Shown here: piece by piece, positions 1 through 8,638 of the stretch
How positions within the stretch are numbered: the first letter of the stretch is position 1
How the letters are laid out: the number at the start of each line of letters is the position of its first letter
DNA from: Pseudomonas sp. NFIX28
GTDB taxonomy: Bacteria; Pseudomonadota; Gammaproteobacteria; Pseudomonadales; Pseudomonadaceae
Reading direction: 5' to 3'
DNA length: 64,000 bases
Assembly: GCF_900107395.1 (NCBI RefSeq)
Contig: NZ_FNPW01000023.1
Location: 1 to 64,000, forward strand
Notes under the pieces: generated by a model
Seen by the model: the letters and a program-made list of their open reading frames with translations, nothing else
Databases searched by the model: none
Told to the model about the DNA's origin: nothing
Program-made: the position numbers and the translations under genes

Positions 1-46
1 ATGGTAGTGTGGGGTTTCCCCATGTGAGAGTAGGTCATCGTCAAGA
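1..46 (+). rRNA. rrf: 5S ribosomal RNA, 3' end only
   Basis: The first bases match the 3' part of Pseudomonas 5S rRNA: GATGGTAGTGTGGGGTTTCC with its leading G missing, then the GTGAGAGTAGG segment. The 5' part lies before the window. The mature end is placed near base 46 by family resemblance and is approximate. The window therefore starts at the tail of an rRNA operon. Confidence 0.9.
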
Positions 47-57
47 TTAAATTCCGA

Positions 58-93
58 AACCCCAATTGCGAAAGCAGTTGGGGTTTTGTTTTT
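58..93 (+). terminator. Intrinsic terminator of the rRNA operon
   Basis: A stem ACCCCAATTGC / GCAGTTGGGGT around a GAAA loop is followed directly by a T-rich run. It sits just after the 5S end, as expected for an rrn terminator. From here to 332 I see no convincing gene. Confidence 0.9.
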
Positions 94-332
94 GCGCGCA
101 GAAAAGCCATTCCCAGCCACGGGGGAGGAGCGCGCTTCGACTCAAGACTGTCTCAAGCCGAAGGCATCCTTAATCTGCGTTAACGCACCAGGCTGCTGTG
201 GCTTAGCCGGGCCACCCATTTGCCATGCTGCTCGCCACTTTTCAACACCAACAGTTTCTGTGGCAGTTGATGGAAGTCGAATTCGATCAGCGGTGCAGGC
301 CAGCGCCTGCGCTCCAGCCCCAGGCGTTGTAT

Positions 333-1265
333 TCAGTTGGCATGGTGAAACCTCGGCAATACGAATTCGGCAATTTCCTCGATGGCCTCGGCTACCGGGC
401 GTTCGCTGCGCCGCAGGTGCAGGCCGACATGCTGCACGCCCGCCTCACGTAGTGCCTGCAGTTCGTCAATCAGTGCCAGGCGTCCGCAGTACCCACCAAA
501 ACGCAGGCGTTGCATGGGCGCATGCGGGTCAGCGGCGAGGTCCAGGTGGACGAAGCTGATGTAGGGCTTTTCGCCACCGACCTCACGCCAGAGCGCGACG
601 CGCCGGTGGTGCTCCTGCGGGGTGCCCGGGTAGGCCAGCCAGCCGTCCATGTGCTTACCAATCCAAGCTGGCGATTGCTGGCCCAGCCCGGCCACCAGCA
701 GCGGTACGGCTTCAGCGCGCTGCGGCAGCAACTGCGCGCCTTCGGGCAAGCGATCCTGACCCTGGCTGTGCAGCAGCTCGACCGCATCGCGAAAGAGCTC
801 CCCGCGCCGGGCGTAATCGACACCGAACAGCGGATACTCCATCGGCCGGTCACCACTGGCGACCCCCAGCAGCAAGCGGCCGTCACTCAACTCGTCGATG
901 CTATTGGCGGCCTTGAGGGTCAGCCACGGCTGACGCAGCGGCAGGACCACCGCAGCAGTCCCGAGCATGATGTTCTGCGTGATGCCGGCCAGGTAGCCGA
1001 GGTAGGAAAAGGTCTCGAAGACCTGAGCGGCATCGCCGAAGTTCGGGTCGTACACCGGCACGTCGCGTACCCACAGCGCGCGAAAGCCTGCCCGGTCCGC
1101 CAGGCGGGCGAGGGTCGCGTGCTGCTTGAGATCCGGCACGCCGAAAGGACGACCTTCGGCCTGGCGCAAGCGCTGGCCATCGCTGGACCAGTCGTTGTCC
1201 AGGGGCAGTTCCAGGCCGATGGAGAAGTTATTCCTGCCGAGCAGGCGTTGAAAGCGAGGGTGCAT
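333..1265 (-). CDS. Luciferase-like (LLM class) flavin-dependent oxidoreductase
   Basis: The protein of about 310 residues has the luciferase-like monooxygenase barrel pattern. An early segment is FSIGLELPLDNDW, then comes a central stretch with FETFSYLGYLAGITQ and IMLGTAAVVLPLRQP, then SDGRLLLGVASGDRP. It resembles the BA3436-type oxidoreductases, which are usually about 300 residues. FMN or F420-type flavin use is inferred from the family and the substrate is unknown. I chose the ATG at 1265 because a GGAG precedes it at good spacing. A GTG at 1304 would add 13 residues but has a poor ribosome site. It is transcribed away from mrdA, with about 246 bases between them. Confidence 0.8.
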   Translation of the reverse strand: MHPRFQRLLGRNNFSIGLELPLDNDWSSDGQRLRQAEGRPFGVPDLKQHATLARLADRAGFRALWVRDVPVYDPNFGDAAQVFETFSYLGYLAGITQNIMLGTAAVVLPLRQPWLTLKAANSIDELSDGRLLLGVASGDRPMEYPLFGVDYARRGELFRDAVELLHSQGQDRLPEGAQLLPQRAEAVPLLVAGLGQQSPAWIGKHMDGWLAYPGTPQEHHRRVALWREVGGEKPYISFVHLDLAADPHAPMQRLRFGGYCGRLALIDELQALREAGVQHVGLHLRRSERPVAEAIEEIAEFVLPRFHHAN

Positions 1266-1511
1266 GAGAGGCTCCAGCGTCTCGCCGTTTTGCGAGACGA
1301 TCACAGGGATACAAGGCAGCAGTATCCCCAGGCCCGGACCTCAGAAAAATGCATGAATCGGAACAACAATCTTGAGCGGCCGTCACGAATCGGGCGAATT
1401 CTTCATGAAAGCGGTGCAGCGGTTTTTGCTATGGTGCAGCTCGTTTTTCAAGGGACCGACATTGACTCGCATGGATCAGCGCCCACTGTATTTCCACGAG
1501 AAGCTGTAGCA

Positions 1512-3404
1512 ATGCCTGAACCGATACCGATCAAGGACCACGAAAAAGAAACGCGGCTGGTCAACAAAAGGCTGCTGGCCTGCGCTCTGTTGGTGGTCGC
1601 CATCACCTGCATCCTGATCGGGCGCCTGTACTTCCTGCAGGTGGTCGAGTTCGACTATCACTCGACCGTCTCCGAAAACAATCGCGTGCATGTGCTGCCC
1701 ATTGCCCCGACCCGCGGCCTGATCTACGACCGCAACGGCGTGCTGCTGGCCGACAACCGCCCCAGTTTCAACCTGACCGTCACCCGCGAACGCGCTACCG
1801 ATCTCAACGGCGAACTGGACCAGGTGATCAGCCTGCTGCACCTGCCCGCCGAAGACCGCGCCCTGTTCGACAAGGCGCTGAAACAGGCGCGCCATCCATT
1901 CGTGCCGGTCACGCTGTTCTATGAATTGAGCGAAGAACAGATCGCCGTGCTGGCAGTCAACGAATACCGCTTGCCCGGGCTGGAAGTCGAAGCGCAGTTC
2001 GTGCGGCATTACCCCATGGGCGCGCATTTTGCCCATTCCATCGGTTATGTCGGGCGCATCAACGAGAAGGAAGCCAAGACCCTGGATTCGGTGGAATACC
2101 GGAGCACCCAGTCGATCGGCAAGACCGGCATCGAGAAATTCTACGAGCCCGAACTGCATGGCCATGTCGGCTATGAAGAGGTGGAAACCAACGCCCAGGG
2201 CCGGGTCATGCGGGTGCTCAAGCACACCGATCCTGTCCCTGGGAAAAACATCGTGCTCAGCCTCGACGTGGCGTTGCAAGAGGCAGCCGAGGCGGCCCTG
2301 GGCGAGCGTCGGGGCTCGGTGGTGGCCCTCGATCCACGGACCGGCGAAGTGCTGGCCATGGTCAGCAAGCCGAGCTTCGACCCGAACCTGTTCGTCACCG
2401 GCATCAGCTTCAAGGAGTACGCGGCACTGCGCGATTCCGTCGATCGGCCGCTGTTCAACCGGGTGCTGCGCGGCCTGTATGCGCCGGGTTCGACCATCAA
2501 GCCGGAGGTGGCGATCGCTGGCCTGGACTCCGGGGTGGTCAACGCCTCGACGCGGGTCTTCGATCCCGGTTACTACCAACTGCCGGACGTCGACCACAAA
2601 TACCGCAACTGGAACCACAGTGGCGATGGCTGGGTGGATCTGGACGCGGCGATCATGCGTTCCAACGACACCTATTTCTACGACTTGGCGCACAAGCTGG
2701 GTATCGATCGCCTGCACGATTACCTGGCGATGTTCGGCCTGGGCGAAAAAGTCTCGCTGGACATGCTCGAAGAAGCGCCGGGGCTGATGCCATCCCAGGC
2801 CTGGAAGCGCGCCACGCGGCGCCAGCCGTGGTTTCCCGGCGAGACGGTGATTCTCGGCATTGGCCAGGGCTACATGCAGGTCACGCCACTGCAACTGGCC
2901 CAGGCGACGGCGCTGATCGCCAACAAGGGCATCTGGAATCGCCCGCACCTGGCCAAGACCGTGGACGGGCTGCCGCCTGTGGATGCGCACCCGATGCCGA
3001 ATATCCAGCTCAAGGACCCGCTCGACTGGGACCTGGTCAGCCACGGCATGCAGATGGTGATGCACGCGCCTCGGGGCACTGCGCGCGATGCGGCGACTGG
3101 TGCGCAGTACCGCATCGCCGGCAAGAGCGGTACGGCGCAGGTGGTGGCGATCAAGCAGGGCGAGCGCTACAACCGCCTCAAGACCCGCGAGCGGCACCGC
3201 GACAACGCCTTGTTCGTCGGTTTCGCCCCGGCCGAGCATCCGCGCATCGTGGTGGCGGTGATGATCGAAAACGGCGAGGCCGGCGGCCGGGTCGCCGGCC
3301 CCGTGGTGCGACAGGTCATGGATGCCTGGCTGCTCGATCAGCAAGGCCACCTGAAGCCGCAGTACGCCAGCCCAGGCAAGGGGCCGGACGTGCCTCACGC
3401 CTGA
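1512..3404 (+). CDS. mrdA: Penicillin-binding protein 2 (elongasome transpeptidase), stand-alone copy
   Basis: 630 residues, the usual length for Pseudomonas PBP2. A short cytoplasmic tail and one membrane anchor (LLACALLVVAITCILIGRL, about 24-42) come first. A pedestal with PTRGLIYDRNGVLLADNRPS and then the transpeptidase domain follow. The active-site motifs are all present: STIK with Ser327, SND at 384-386 and KSGT starting at Lys538. PBP2 cross-links peptidoglycan during lateral wall growth with RodA. The frame stays open upstream, but the ATG at 1512 gives the standard PBP2 N-terminus. No rodA, rlmH or mltB lies beside it, so this may be a second paralogue rather than the one in the usual rod-shape cluster. 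Its stop is one base from the stop of the convergent LysR gene. Confidence 0.93.
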   Translation: MPEPIPIKDHEKETRLVNKRLLACALLVVAITCILIGRLYFLQVVEFDYHSTVSENNRVHVLPIAPTRGLIYDRNGVLLADNRPSFNLTVTRERATDLNGELDQVISLLHLPAEDRALFDKALKQARHPFVPVTLFYELSEEQIAVLAVNEYRLPGLEVEAQFVRHYPMGAHFAHSIGYVGRINEKEAKTLDSVEYRSTQSIGKTGIEKFYEPELHGHVGYEEVETNAQGRVMRVLKHTDPVPGKNIVLSLDVALQEAAEAALGERRGSVVALDPRTGEVLAMVSKPSFDPNLFVTGISFKEYAALRDSVDRPLFNRVLRGLYAPGSTIKPEVAIAGLDSGVVNASTRVFDPGYYQLPDVDHKYRNWNHSGDGWVDLDAAIMRSNDTYFYDLAHKLGIDRLHDYLAMFGLGEKVSLDMLEEAPGLMPSQAWKRATRRQPWFPGETVILGIGQGYMQVTPLQLAQATALIANKGIWNRPHLAKTVDGLPPVDAHPMPNIQLKDPLDWDLVSHGMQMVMHAPRGTARDAATGAQYRIAGKSGTAQVVAIKQGERYNRLKTRERHRDNALFVGFAPAEHPRIVVAVMIENGEAGGRVAGPVVRQVMDAWLLDQQGHLKPQYASPGKGPDVPHA

Positions 3405-3405
3405 G

Positions 3406-4392
3406 TCATTTGAACATCAGGCTGTCCGGGATCTGCTCACGAATACTGAGCATGTGCTGGATGCTGTTCAGGAACAGGGTTTCGGCCTGGCTCATCTTCT
3501 GCTCCCGGTGCCATAGCAGCTGGATATCGAAATCCACCACGCCCTCGTCCGGCGGCAAACGCCAGAGCAGCCCTTGCTCGACATCCCGCCTGACCAGGTG
3601 GATCGGCAGGCAGCCGATACCGAATCCCGCGCAGATCAGGCGGTAAATCTCCTCGAAACTGGTGGAGGAGGCGACGATCTTGCCAGTAAAGCCCTGCTGG
3701 TCGCGAAACAGCGTCAGCGGTGACAGGTTGCCCCCCAACTGGTCGCTGGTGAAGCTGACGAAGTTCTCGTTGGCCAGTTGTTGCAGGCTCAGGTCCTGCT
3801 GGCCGAACAGCCAGTGGCGCTGGCCGCAGAAGTAGGCATACCGCTCGCGAAACAGCACCCGTTGTTCCAGCCTGGGTTGTGGCAGGCGGCACAGCCCGAC
3901 CCCCAGGGTCGCGGTCTTTTGCAGCAGCGAACTGATAATGTCCGAGCTGCCCATCACCTCGACTTCCAACTCGATTTTCGGGTGGGCTTCATGGAAATCG
4001 GCGAGGAACTCGTCGTAATGCGGCGCCTGCACACCGCTGACGGTAAGGATGCGGATCTTGCCCACCACGTCGTCGTTGCGGCTCTCCAGCACCGTGCCCA
4101 AGCGCGAAATATCGCCGTAGATATCGGTGGCGATGCGCAGCACTTCCTCCCCGGTCTCCGTCAGCTCGAAGCGCCGTCCGCTGCGCGCGATCAACACGCA
4201 ATCGAGCTGTTCCTCCAGGCGCTTGAGGGCCTGGCTGACCGCCGACTGGGTGATGTGCAGGCGTGCGGCGGCGCGGCTCATGCTGCCTTCCTGGCCGATC
4301 ACCAGGTAGGTGCGCAGCAAGTTCCAGTCCAGGCGATCGTTGAGGAAACGCCGACCGACCCAGGGGTTGGAGGTGGAGAGCGGTGCGGGCAT
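3406..4392 (-). CDS. LysR-family regulator, divergent from MHS transporter 1
   Basis: 328 residues with an N-terminal winged helix (LLRTYLVIGQEGSMSRAAAR, then ITQSAVSQALKRLEEQL) and a periplasmic-binding-type effector domain. The ATG at 4392 was chosen because GGAG lies about 9 bases upstream. A start at 4425 would run through the promoter. It is strikingly similar along its whole length to the LysR encoded at 7521-8456, including FVSFTSDQ and the RLPPDEG segment near the C-terminus. It is divergent from the MHS transporter and probably controls that operon from the intergenic operator. The effector is unknown. Confidence 0.9.
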   Translation of the reverse strand: MPAPLSTSNPWVGRRFLNDRLDWNLLRTYLVIGQEGSMSRAAARLHITQSAVSQALKRLEEQLDCVLIARSGRRFELTETGEEVLRIATDIYGDISRLGTVLESRNDDVVGKIRILTVSGVQAPHYDEFLADFHEAHPKIELEVEVMGSSDIISSLLQKTATLGVGLCRLPQPRLEQRVLFRERYAYFCGQRHWLFGQQDLSLQQLANENFVSFTSDQLGGNLSPLTLFRDQQGFTGKIVASSTSFEEIYRLICAGFGIGCLPIHLVRRDVEQGLLWRLPPDEGVVDFDIQLLWHREQKMSQAETLFLNSIQHMLSIREQIPDSLMFK

Positions 4393-4414
4393 GGCGGCTC
4401 CATGTAGTAGCAGT

Positions 4415-4471
4415 GCTAATAGCAAAGATAAGAATTTGAAAATTGACTAATCCTGGCACGACGGCGATAAA
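4415..4471 (+). promoter_or_regulatory. Promoter and LysR-type operator of transporter module 1
   Basis: TTGACT (4443-4448), 17 bases, then GATAAA (4466-4471) forms a sigma-70-like promoter. A left half site GCTAATAGC (4415-4423) and GACTAAT (4445-4451) resemble the inverted arms seen at 8505-8540. The 14-mer GAAAATTGACTAAT (4438-4451) is identical to 8524-8537. The conservation between the two modules supports a functional site; binding by LysR is inference. Confidence 0.65.
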
Positions 4472-4547
4472 GCCCACAAGCGCCAGAGAGCGCCGCGTGA
4501 TCAGCCTTCCGCACCTGCCCAAAACTACAAATACACAGGGTCCTTGC

Positions 4548-5849
4548 ATGCACAGCACTCCTCAGCCGCGCCGAGCGGCGGCGGCGGCCTTTATCGGCAC
4601 GACCATCGAGTTCTACGACTTCTACATCTACGCCACGGCCGCGGCGCTGGTCCTCGGCCAGGTGTTCTTTCCCAGCAGCGATCCGGTGATGAGCACCCTG
4701 GCGGCCTTCGGCAGCTTCGCCGTGGGCTTTATCGCCCGGCCCATGGCCGGCATGGTGTTCGGTCACCTCGGCGATCGTCTCGGGCGCAAGAAGATGCTGC
4801 TGGTGACCATGGCGCTGATGGGCCTGGCCACCACCGGCATCGGCCTGCTGCCCAGCTACGCCAGCGTCGGCATCTGGGCGCCCATCAGCCTGATCGTGCT
4901 GCGCATCATCCAGGGCATTTCCGTGGGCGGCGAGTGGGGCGGGGCGGTACTGATGGCCAGCGAACATGCCCCGGCCAAACGCAAGACCTTCTACGCCTCC
5001 TTCGCCCAGCTCGGCAGCCCGGCCGGCCTGCTGCTGGCATTGATCGCTTTCCGCCTGGTGACCAGCCTGGACCAGCAGGACTTCCTTGAGTGGGGTTGGC
5101 GCCTACCGTTCCTCGCCAGTGGCGTGCTGATGATGTTCGGCCTGATGATCCGTTCCGGCGTGCATGAGTCGCCGGAGTTCGCCAAGGCCCGGGACAACAA
5201 CGAAACCGCCAAGTACCCGGTGATGGAAGTGCTGCGCAGCTGCTGGAAGCAGATCCTGTTCGCCGCCGCTGCGGTAACCATCGGCTCGGCCGGTTTCTTC
5301 TTCACCAACACCTTCATGATCACCTACGTCACCCAGTACCAGGGCATTTCCCGGGCAACGATTCTCGATTGCCTGTTCCTGGTGACGATCATTCAGCTGC
5401 TGTCCCAGCCTGTCTCCGCGTTGCTGGCCGAGCGTATCGGCGAGGGGCGTTTCCTCAAGTGGGTGGCGCTGCTGTGCATGGCCACGCCGTACCCGATGTT
5501 CCTATTGGTCGGCACTCAGAACATTGTGCTGATGACCCTTGGCATCGCCCTGGCGGTGGTGATTCTCTCGGCGTTGTACGCGGTGATCGCCGGCTACATG
5601 ACCCAGGCCTTCCCGGTGCACCTGCGCTACTCGGGGATTTCCATCGCCTACCAACTGGCCTGTGCGGTCGCCGGTGGCAGCACGCCGCTGATCGGCACCC
5701 TGCTGGCCAGCAAGTTTTCCGGACAGTGGCTGCCGCTGGCGGTGTTCTTCAGCCTGCTGTCGGCCCTGTCATTGATTGGCGTCTGCGGCCTGGCCCGGCT
5801 GCGCGCCAACCCGCCTGTCCACCACGCTGCCAAAGAGGTGTATTCGTGA
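4548..5849 (+). CDS. MFS transporter, metabolite:H+ symporter (ShiA/ProP-like) 1
   Basis: 433 residues with about 12 hydrophobic segments. The N-terminus RRAAAAAFIGTTIEFYDFYI is typical of the metabolite:H+ symporter group, and the loop 2-3 motif GHLGDRLGRKKM is present. It should import a small organic acid or zwitterion across the inner membrane. The ATG at 4548 matches the start of the paralogue at 8639. It is the first gene of an operon in which the aldolase and dehydrogenase genes overlap end to end. The substrate cannot be read from the sequence; the downstream aldolase and hydroxyacid dehydrogenase suggest a hydroxy- or sugar-acid. Confidence 0.9.
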   Translation: MHSTPQPRRAAAAAFIGTTIEFYDFYIYATAAALVLGQVFFPSSDPVMSTLAAFGSFAVGFIARPMAGMVFGHLGDRLGRKKMLLVTMALMGLATTGIGLLPSYASVGIWAPISLIVLRIIQGISVGGEWGGAVLMASEHAPAKRKTFYASFAQLGSPAGLLLALIAFRLVTSLDQQDFLEWGWRLPFLASGVLMMFGLMIRSGVHESPEFAKARDNNETAKYPVMEVLRSCWKQILFAAAAVTIGSAGFFFTNTFMITYVTQYQGISRATILDCLFLVTIIQLLSQPVSALLAERIGEGRFLKWVALLCMATPYPMFLLVGTQNIVLMTLGIALAVVILSALYAVIAGYMTQAFPVHLRYSGISIAYQLACAVAGGSTPLIGTLLASKFSGQWLPLAVFFSLLSALSLIGVCGLARLRANPPVHHAAKEVYS

Positions 5850-6601
5850 GCAAACCCGAACACATGAGCCCGATTGAATGGCAGGCCCGCTGCGAGCTGG
5901 CGGCCCTGTATCGACTGGTCGCGCACTTTCGCATGACCGACCTGATCGACACCCACATCACCCTGCGCATTCCAGGGCCCGAGCATCATTTTTTGATCAA
6001 CCGCTACGGGGTGATCTTCGACCGCATGCGTGCCAGCGACCTGGTGCGCATCGACCAGGAGGGGCGCATCGTCGACCCGCACTACGCCGGGCACCGGGTC
6101 AACGCCGCCGGCTTCGTCATCCATTCGGCGATCCACATGGCGCGCCCGGACCTCAACTGCGTGATCCACACCCACACCGCCGCCGGCATGGCGGTGGCCG
6201 CGCAGAAGCAGGGGCTGTTGCCCATCAGCCAGCATGCGCTGAAGTTCTACGGCAAGCTGGCGTACCACACCTATGAAGGCATTGCCCTGTCCCTGGACGA
6301 GCGCGAGCGCCTGATCGCCGACCTTGGCCCGCACAAGGCGATGATCCTGCGTAACCACGGCCTGCTGGTGGGCGGTGCCAGCGTCGCCCATGCGTTCCAG
6401 GAGATCCATTTCCTCGAGCGTGCCTGCCAGGCCCAGGTCCAGGCGCTGGCCGGCGGTTGCGAGCTGAACTACCCGTCGCCGCAGGTCTGCGCCCACACCG
6501 CCGAACAGTTCGAACGCGACGACGCCGACCACATCATCGAGTTGGCCTGGGAGGCCGCCTTGACCTTGATCGAGTCCCAGCGCGAGTCCTATCTGTCATG
6601 A
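5846..6601 (+). CDS. Class II aldolase/adducin-family protein
   Basis: 251 residues. The zinc-binding pattern of class II aldolases is visible: HTHTAAGMAV for the first two histidines and LRNHGLLVGG for the third. The FLINRYGVIFDRMRASDLVR segment is also typical. Members cleave or epimerise phospho-sugars, or decarboxylate or dehydrate sugar-acid derivatives; the substrate is not evident. The GTG at 5846 is chosen because AAAGAGG sits 7 bases upstream and the GTGA overlaps the stop of the transporter, which is translational coupling. An ATG at 5864 is a weaker alternative. The next gene overlaps it by 4 bases. Confidence 0.88.
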   Translation: MSKPEHMSPIEWQARCELAALYRLVAHFRMTDLIDTHITLRIPGPEHHFLINRYGVIFDRMRASDLVRIDQEGRIVDPHYAGHRVNAAGFVIHSAIHMARPDLNCVIHTHTAAGMAVAAQKQGLLPISQHALKFYGKLAYHTYEGIALSLDERERLIADLGPHKAMILRNHGLLVGGASVAHAFQEIHFLERACQAQVQALAGGCELNYPSPQVCAHTAEQFERDDADHIIELAWEAALTLIESQRESYLS

Positions 6602-7527
6602 GCATCGTGGTGCTGCTGTCCCGCGACAGCCTGTTGCTCAAGCAATTGCAGGCCGCCTTCGCCCGCTGCGCGCCACAGGTCCAGGCGGTGCTGGCCGACG
6701 ATCCGCGTGCCGCTCAGGCGCAGGTCGCCGCGTGCTGGTTCCCACCCGCCGGCAGCCTGGGGCGCTTGCCCAGCCTGCAAGTGATTCATTCGGTGGCGGC
6801 GGGCATCGACCACTTGGAACACGACCCTTCATGCCCGGACCTGCCGGTGTGCCGGGTGGTGGACCCGGGGCATCGCCAGGGCATGACCGAGTACCTGCGC
6901 TGGGCGGTGATCCACTATCACCGCGGCTTCGACCGGGTGCTGGAGCAACAGCGCGAACGGCACTGGGAGCGGCCGCTGCAACGGCCGGCGCGGCAGTTCA
7001 AGGTCGGGGTCATGGGCCTGGGTTCCCTGGGCAGCGCCATCGCCCTCGACCTGGCCGCCGCCGGCTACGACGTGCGCGGTTGGGCTCGCAGCGCCAAGTG
7101 CCTGGCGGGGGTACAAACCTTCGTCGGACCGGGGCAGCTGGAGCCCTTTCTCGACCAAGTGGAACTGCTGATCAACCTGCTGCCCCTGACCGCCGAGACC
7201 CGCGGCATTCTCGGGTGCGACAGCTTTGCCCGGCTGGCCCGCGGCGCGGCGCTGGTCAATGTCGGGCGCGGCGGCCACCTCAACCTCGACGACTTACGCC
7301 AAGCCCTGGCCAGCGGCCAACTGCGCGGCGCTTTGCTCGACGTGTTCGAGCAGGAGCCGCTGCCGGCCGATCATCCGCTGTGGAGCACGCCCGGGGTCAC
7401 TCTCACTCCGCACATGGCCTCGGCGGCCTCCCACGATTGCATCGCCGAGCAGGTGGCGGACAACCTGCGGCGCCTGCAAGCCGGCACCGCGCTGTTGAAC
7501 GAGGTGGACAGGGCCCAGGGTTACTGA
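6598..7527 (+). CDS. 2-hydroxyacid dehydrogenase, glyoxylate/hydroxypyruvate reductase A-like
   Basis: 309 residues, close to GhrA (312). A Rossmann nucleotide site GLGSLGSAIALDLAAAGYDV starts near residue 142. The catalytic Arg lies in NVGRGG, an acidic residue in FEQEPL and the catalytic His in LTPHMAS. The expected reaction is NAD(P)H-dependent reduction of a 2-oxoacid, or the reverse. The ATG at 6598 overlaps the aldolase stop (ATGA), so it is the third gene of a coupled operon. Its 3' end overlaps the convergent LysR gene by 7 bases. Confidence 0.88.
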   Translation: MSIVVLLSRDSLLLKQLQAAFARCAPQVQAVLADDPRAAQAQVAACWFPPAGSLGRLPSLQVIHSVAAGIDHLEHDPSCPDLPVCRVVDPGHRQGMTEYLRWAVIHYHRGFDRVLEQQRERHWERPLQRPARQFKVGVMGLGSLGSAIALDLAAAGYDVRGWARSAKCLAGVQTFVGPGQLEPFLDQVELLINLLPLTAETRGILGCDSFARLARGAALVNVGRGGHLNLDDLRQALASGQLRGALLDVFEQEPLPADHPLWSTPGVTLTPHMASAASHDCIAEQVADNLRRLQAGTALLNEVDRAQGY

Positions 7528-8456
7528 GCGCCCAGGCAGCCCTGCAAGGCCTCGATAAAGACCGTCTCGGCGCGGCTCATGCGCTGTTCGCGGTTCCACA
7601 GCAGATGGATGTCGACGTCGGCGATACCTTCGTCGGGCGGCAGGCGCCACAGCAGCCCGGCGTCGACATCGGCCGCCACCACATGTTCGGGCAGGCAGCC
7701 GATGCCGTAGCCGGCGATCACCAGGCGCCGCACTTCCTCCAGGCTCGGCGACGAGGCGACGATGCGCCCGCTGAAGCCCTGCTGGTCGCGAAAGATGGTC
7801 AGCGGCGAGAGCATGCCGCCGATCTGGTCGCTGGTGAAGCTGACAAAATTCTCCCGCTGCAAATCGCCTTCGGACACGTCCTGCTGACCGAACAGCCCAT
7901 GGTGCTTGCCACAGAAAAACGCATAGCGCTGGCGCAGGAACAGCCGCTGTTCCAGGCGCGGCTGGGGCCGGCGGTTGAGGCTCAGGCCGAGGGTCGCGGT
8001 TTTCTCCTGCAAGGCGCTGACGATGTCCGAGCTGCGCAGCACCTCGATCTCCAGGTCGACCCGCGGGTGCTGGCGATGGAAGTCGGCGAGGAAGTCATCG
8101 AAACGCTCGGAAAAGATCCTGCTGATCATCAGCAGGCGCACCTTGCCGATCACCTCGTCGGCCGGCTGCTCCAGCACGCCGCTGACCTGGGACATCTGCC
8201 CGTAGATTTCGCCGGCCAGGTGGAAGATCTGCTCGCCGACTTCGGTCAGAGCAAAACGTGGTCCGCGCCGGGCGATCAACTGGCGGCCCAATTGTTCCTC
8301 CAGGCGCTTGAGGGCCTGGCTCACCGCCGGCTGGGTCAGGTGCAGGCGGGCGGCCGCGCGGCTGATGCTCAACTCCTGGCCGATCACCCGAAAGGTGCGC
8401 AGCAGGTTCCAGTCCAGGCGGTCGTTGAGCAGGCGGTCGGGCAGGCGGTTGGACAT
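7521..8456 (-). CDS. LysR-family regulator, divergent from MHS transporter 2
   Basis: 311 residues. Helix-turn-helix LLRTFRVIGQELSISRAAAR then LTQPAVSQALKRLEEQL, followed by a co-inducer domain. It is a clear paralogue of the regulator at 3406-4392: the same NDRLDWNLLRT start, the same FVSFTSDQ segment and the same RLPPDEG tail. The ATG at 8456 aligns with that homologue. It probably controls the divergent operon beginning at 8639. Confidence 0.9.
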   Translation of the reverse strand: MSNRLPDRLLNDRLDWNLLRTFRVIGQELSISRAAARLHLTQPAVSQALKRLEEQLGRQLIARRGPRFALTEVGEQIFHLAGEIYGQMSQVSGVLEQPADEVIGKVRLLMISRIFSERFDDFLADFHRQHPRVDLEIEVLRSSDIVSALQEKTATLGLSLNRRPQPRLEQRLFLRQRYAFFCGKHHGLFGQQDVSEGDLQRENFVSFTSDQIGGMLSPLTIFRDQQGFSGRIVASSPSLEEVRRLVIAGYGIGCLPEHVVAADVDAGLLWRLPPDEGIADVDIHLLWNREQRMSRAETVFIEALQGCLGAQ

Positions 8457-8504
8457 GGCGCGGGGCTCTGGGTCGAAGGATAGGGCTGATAATAAGCAGC
8501 GGTA

Positions 8505-8557
8505 ATAATTAGCATAATAAATAGAAAATTGACTAATTATAGCCTCGCGACGATAAA
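8505..8557 (+). promoter_or_regulatory. Promoter and inverted-repeat operator of transporter module 2
   Basis: ATAATTAG (8505-8512) and CTAATTAT (8533-8540) form a perfect inverted repeat with a 20-base spacer. The right arm overlaps a TTGACT -35 box (8529-8534), followed after 17 bases by GATAAA (8552-8557). The same promoter geometry occurs at 4443-4471. This fits LysR control with the right half site at the polymerase binding region. Confidence 0.68.
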
Positions 8558-8638
8558 TCCCTCCCAGACAGGCGCCGCCAGAGCGCCTCTGCATTCCCGT
8601 TCTCTCCTGCCAGAAAAATAATCAAAGGAGCACGATCC

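Noticed and set aside
86..559. Open frames on the plus strand between the rRNA terminator and the LLM oxidoreductase
   Set aside because: They run antisense into the oxidoreductase gene and show no known domain; no tRNA is seen here either.
1476..3398. Long open frame on the minus strand across mrdA
   Set aside because: It is the antisense shadow of a GC-rich gene with all PBP2 motifs on the plus strand; its product is low-complexity and resembles no family.
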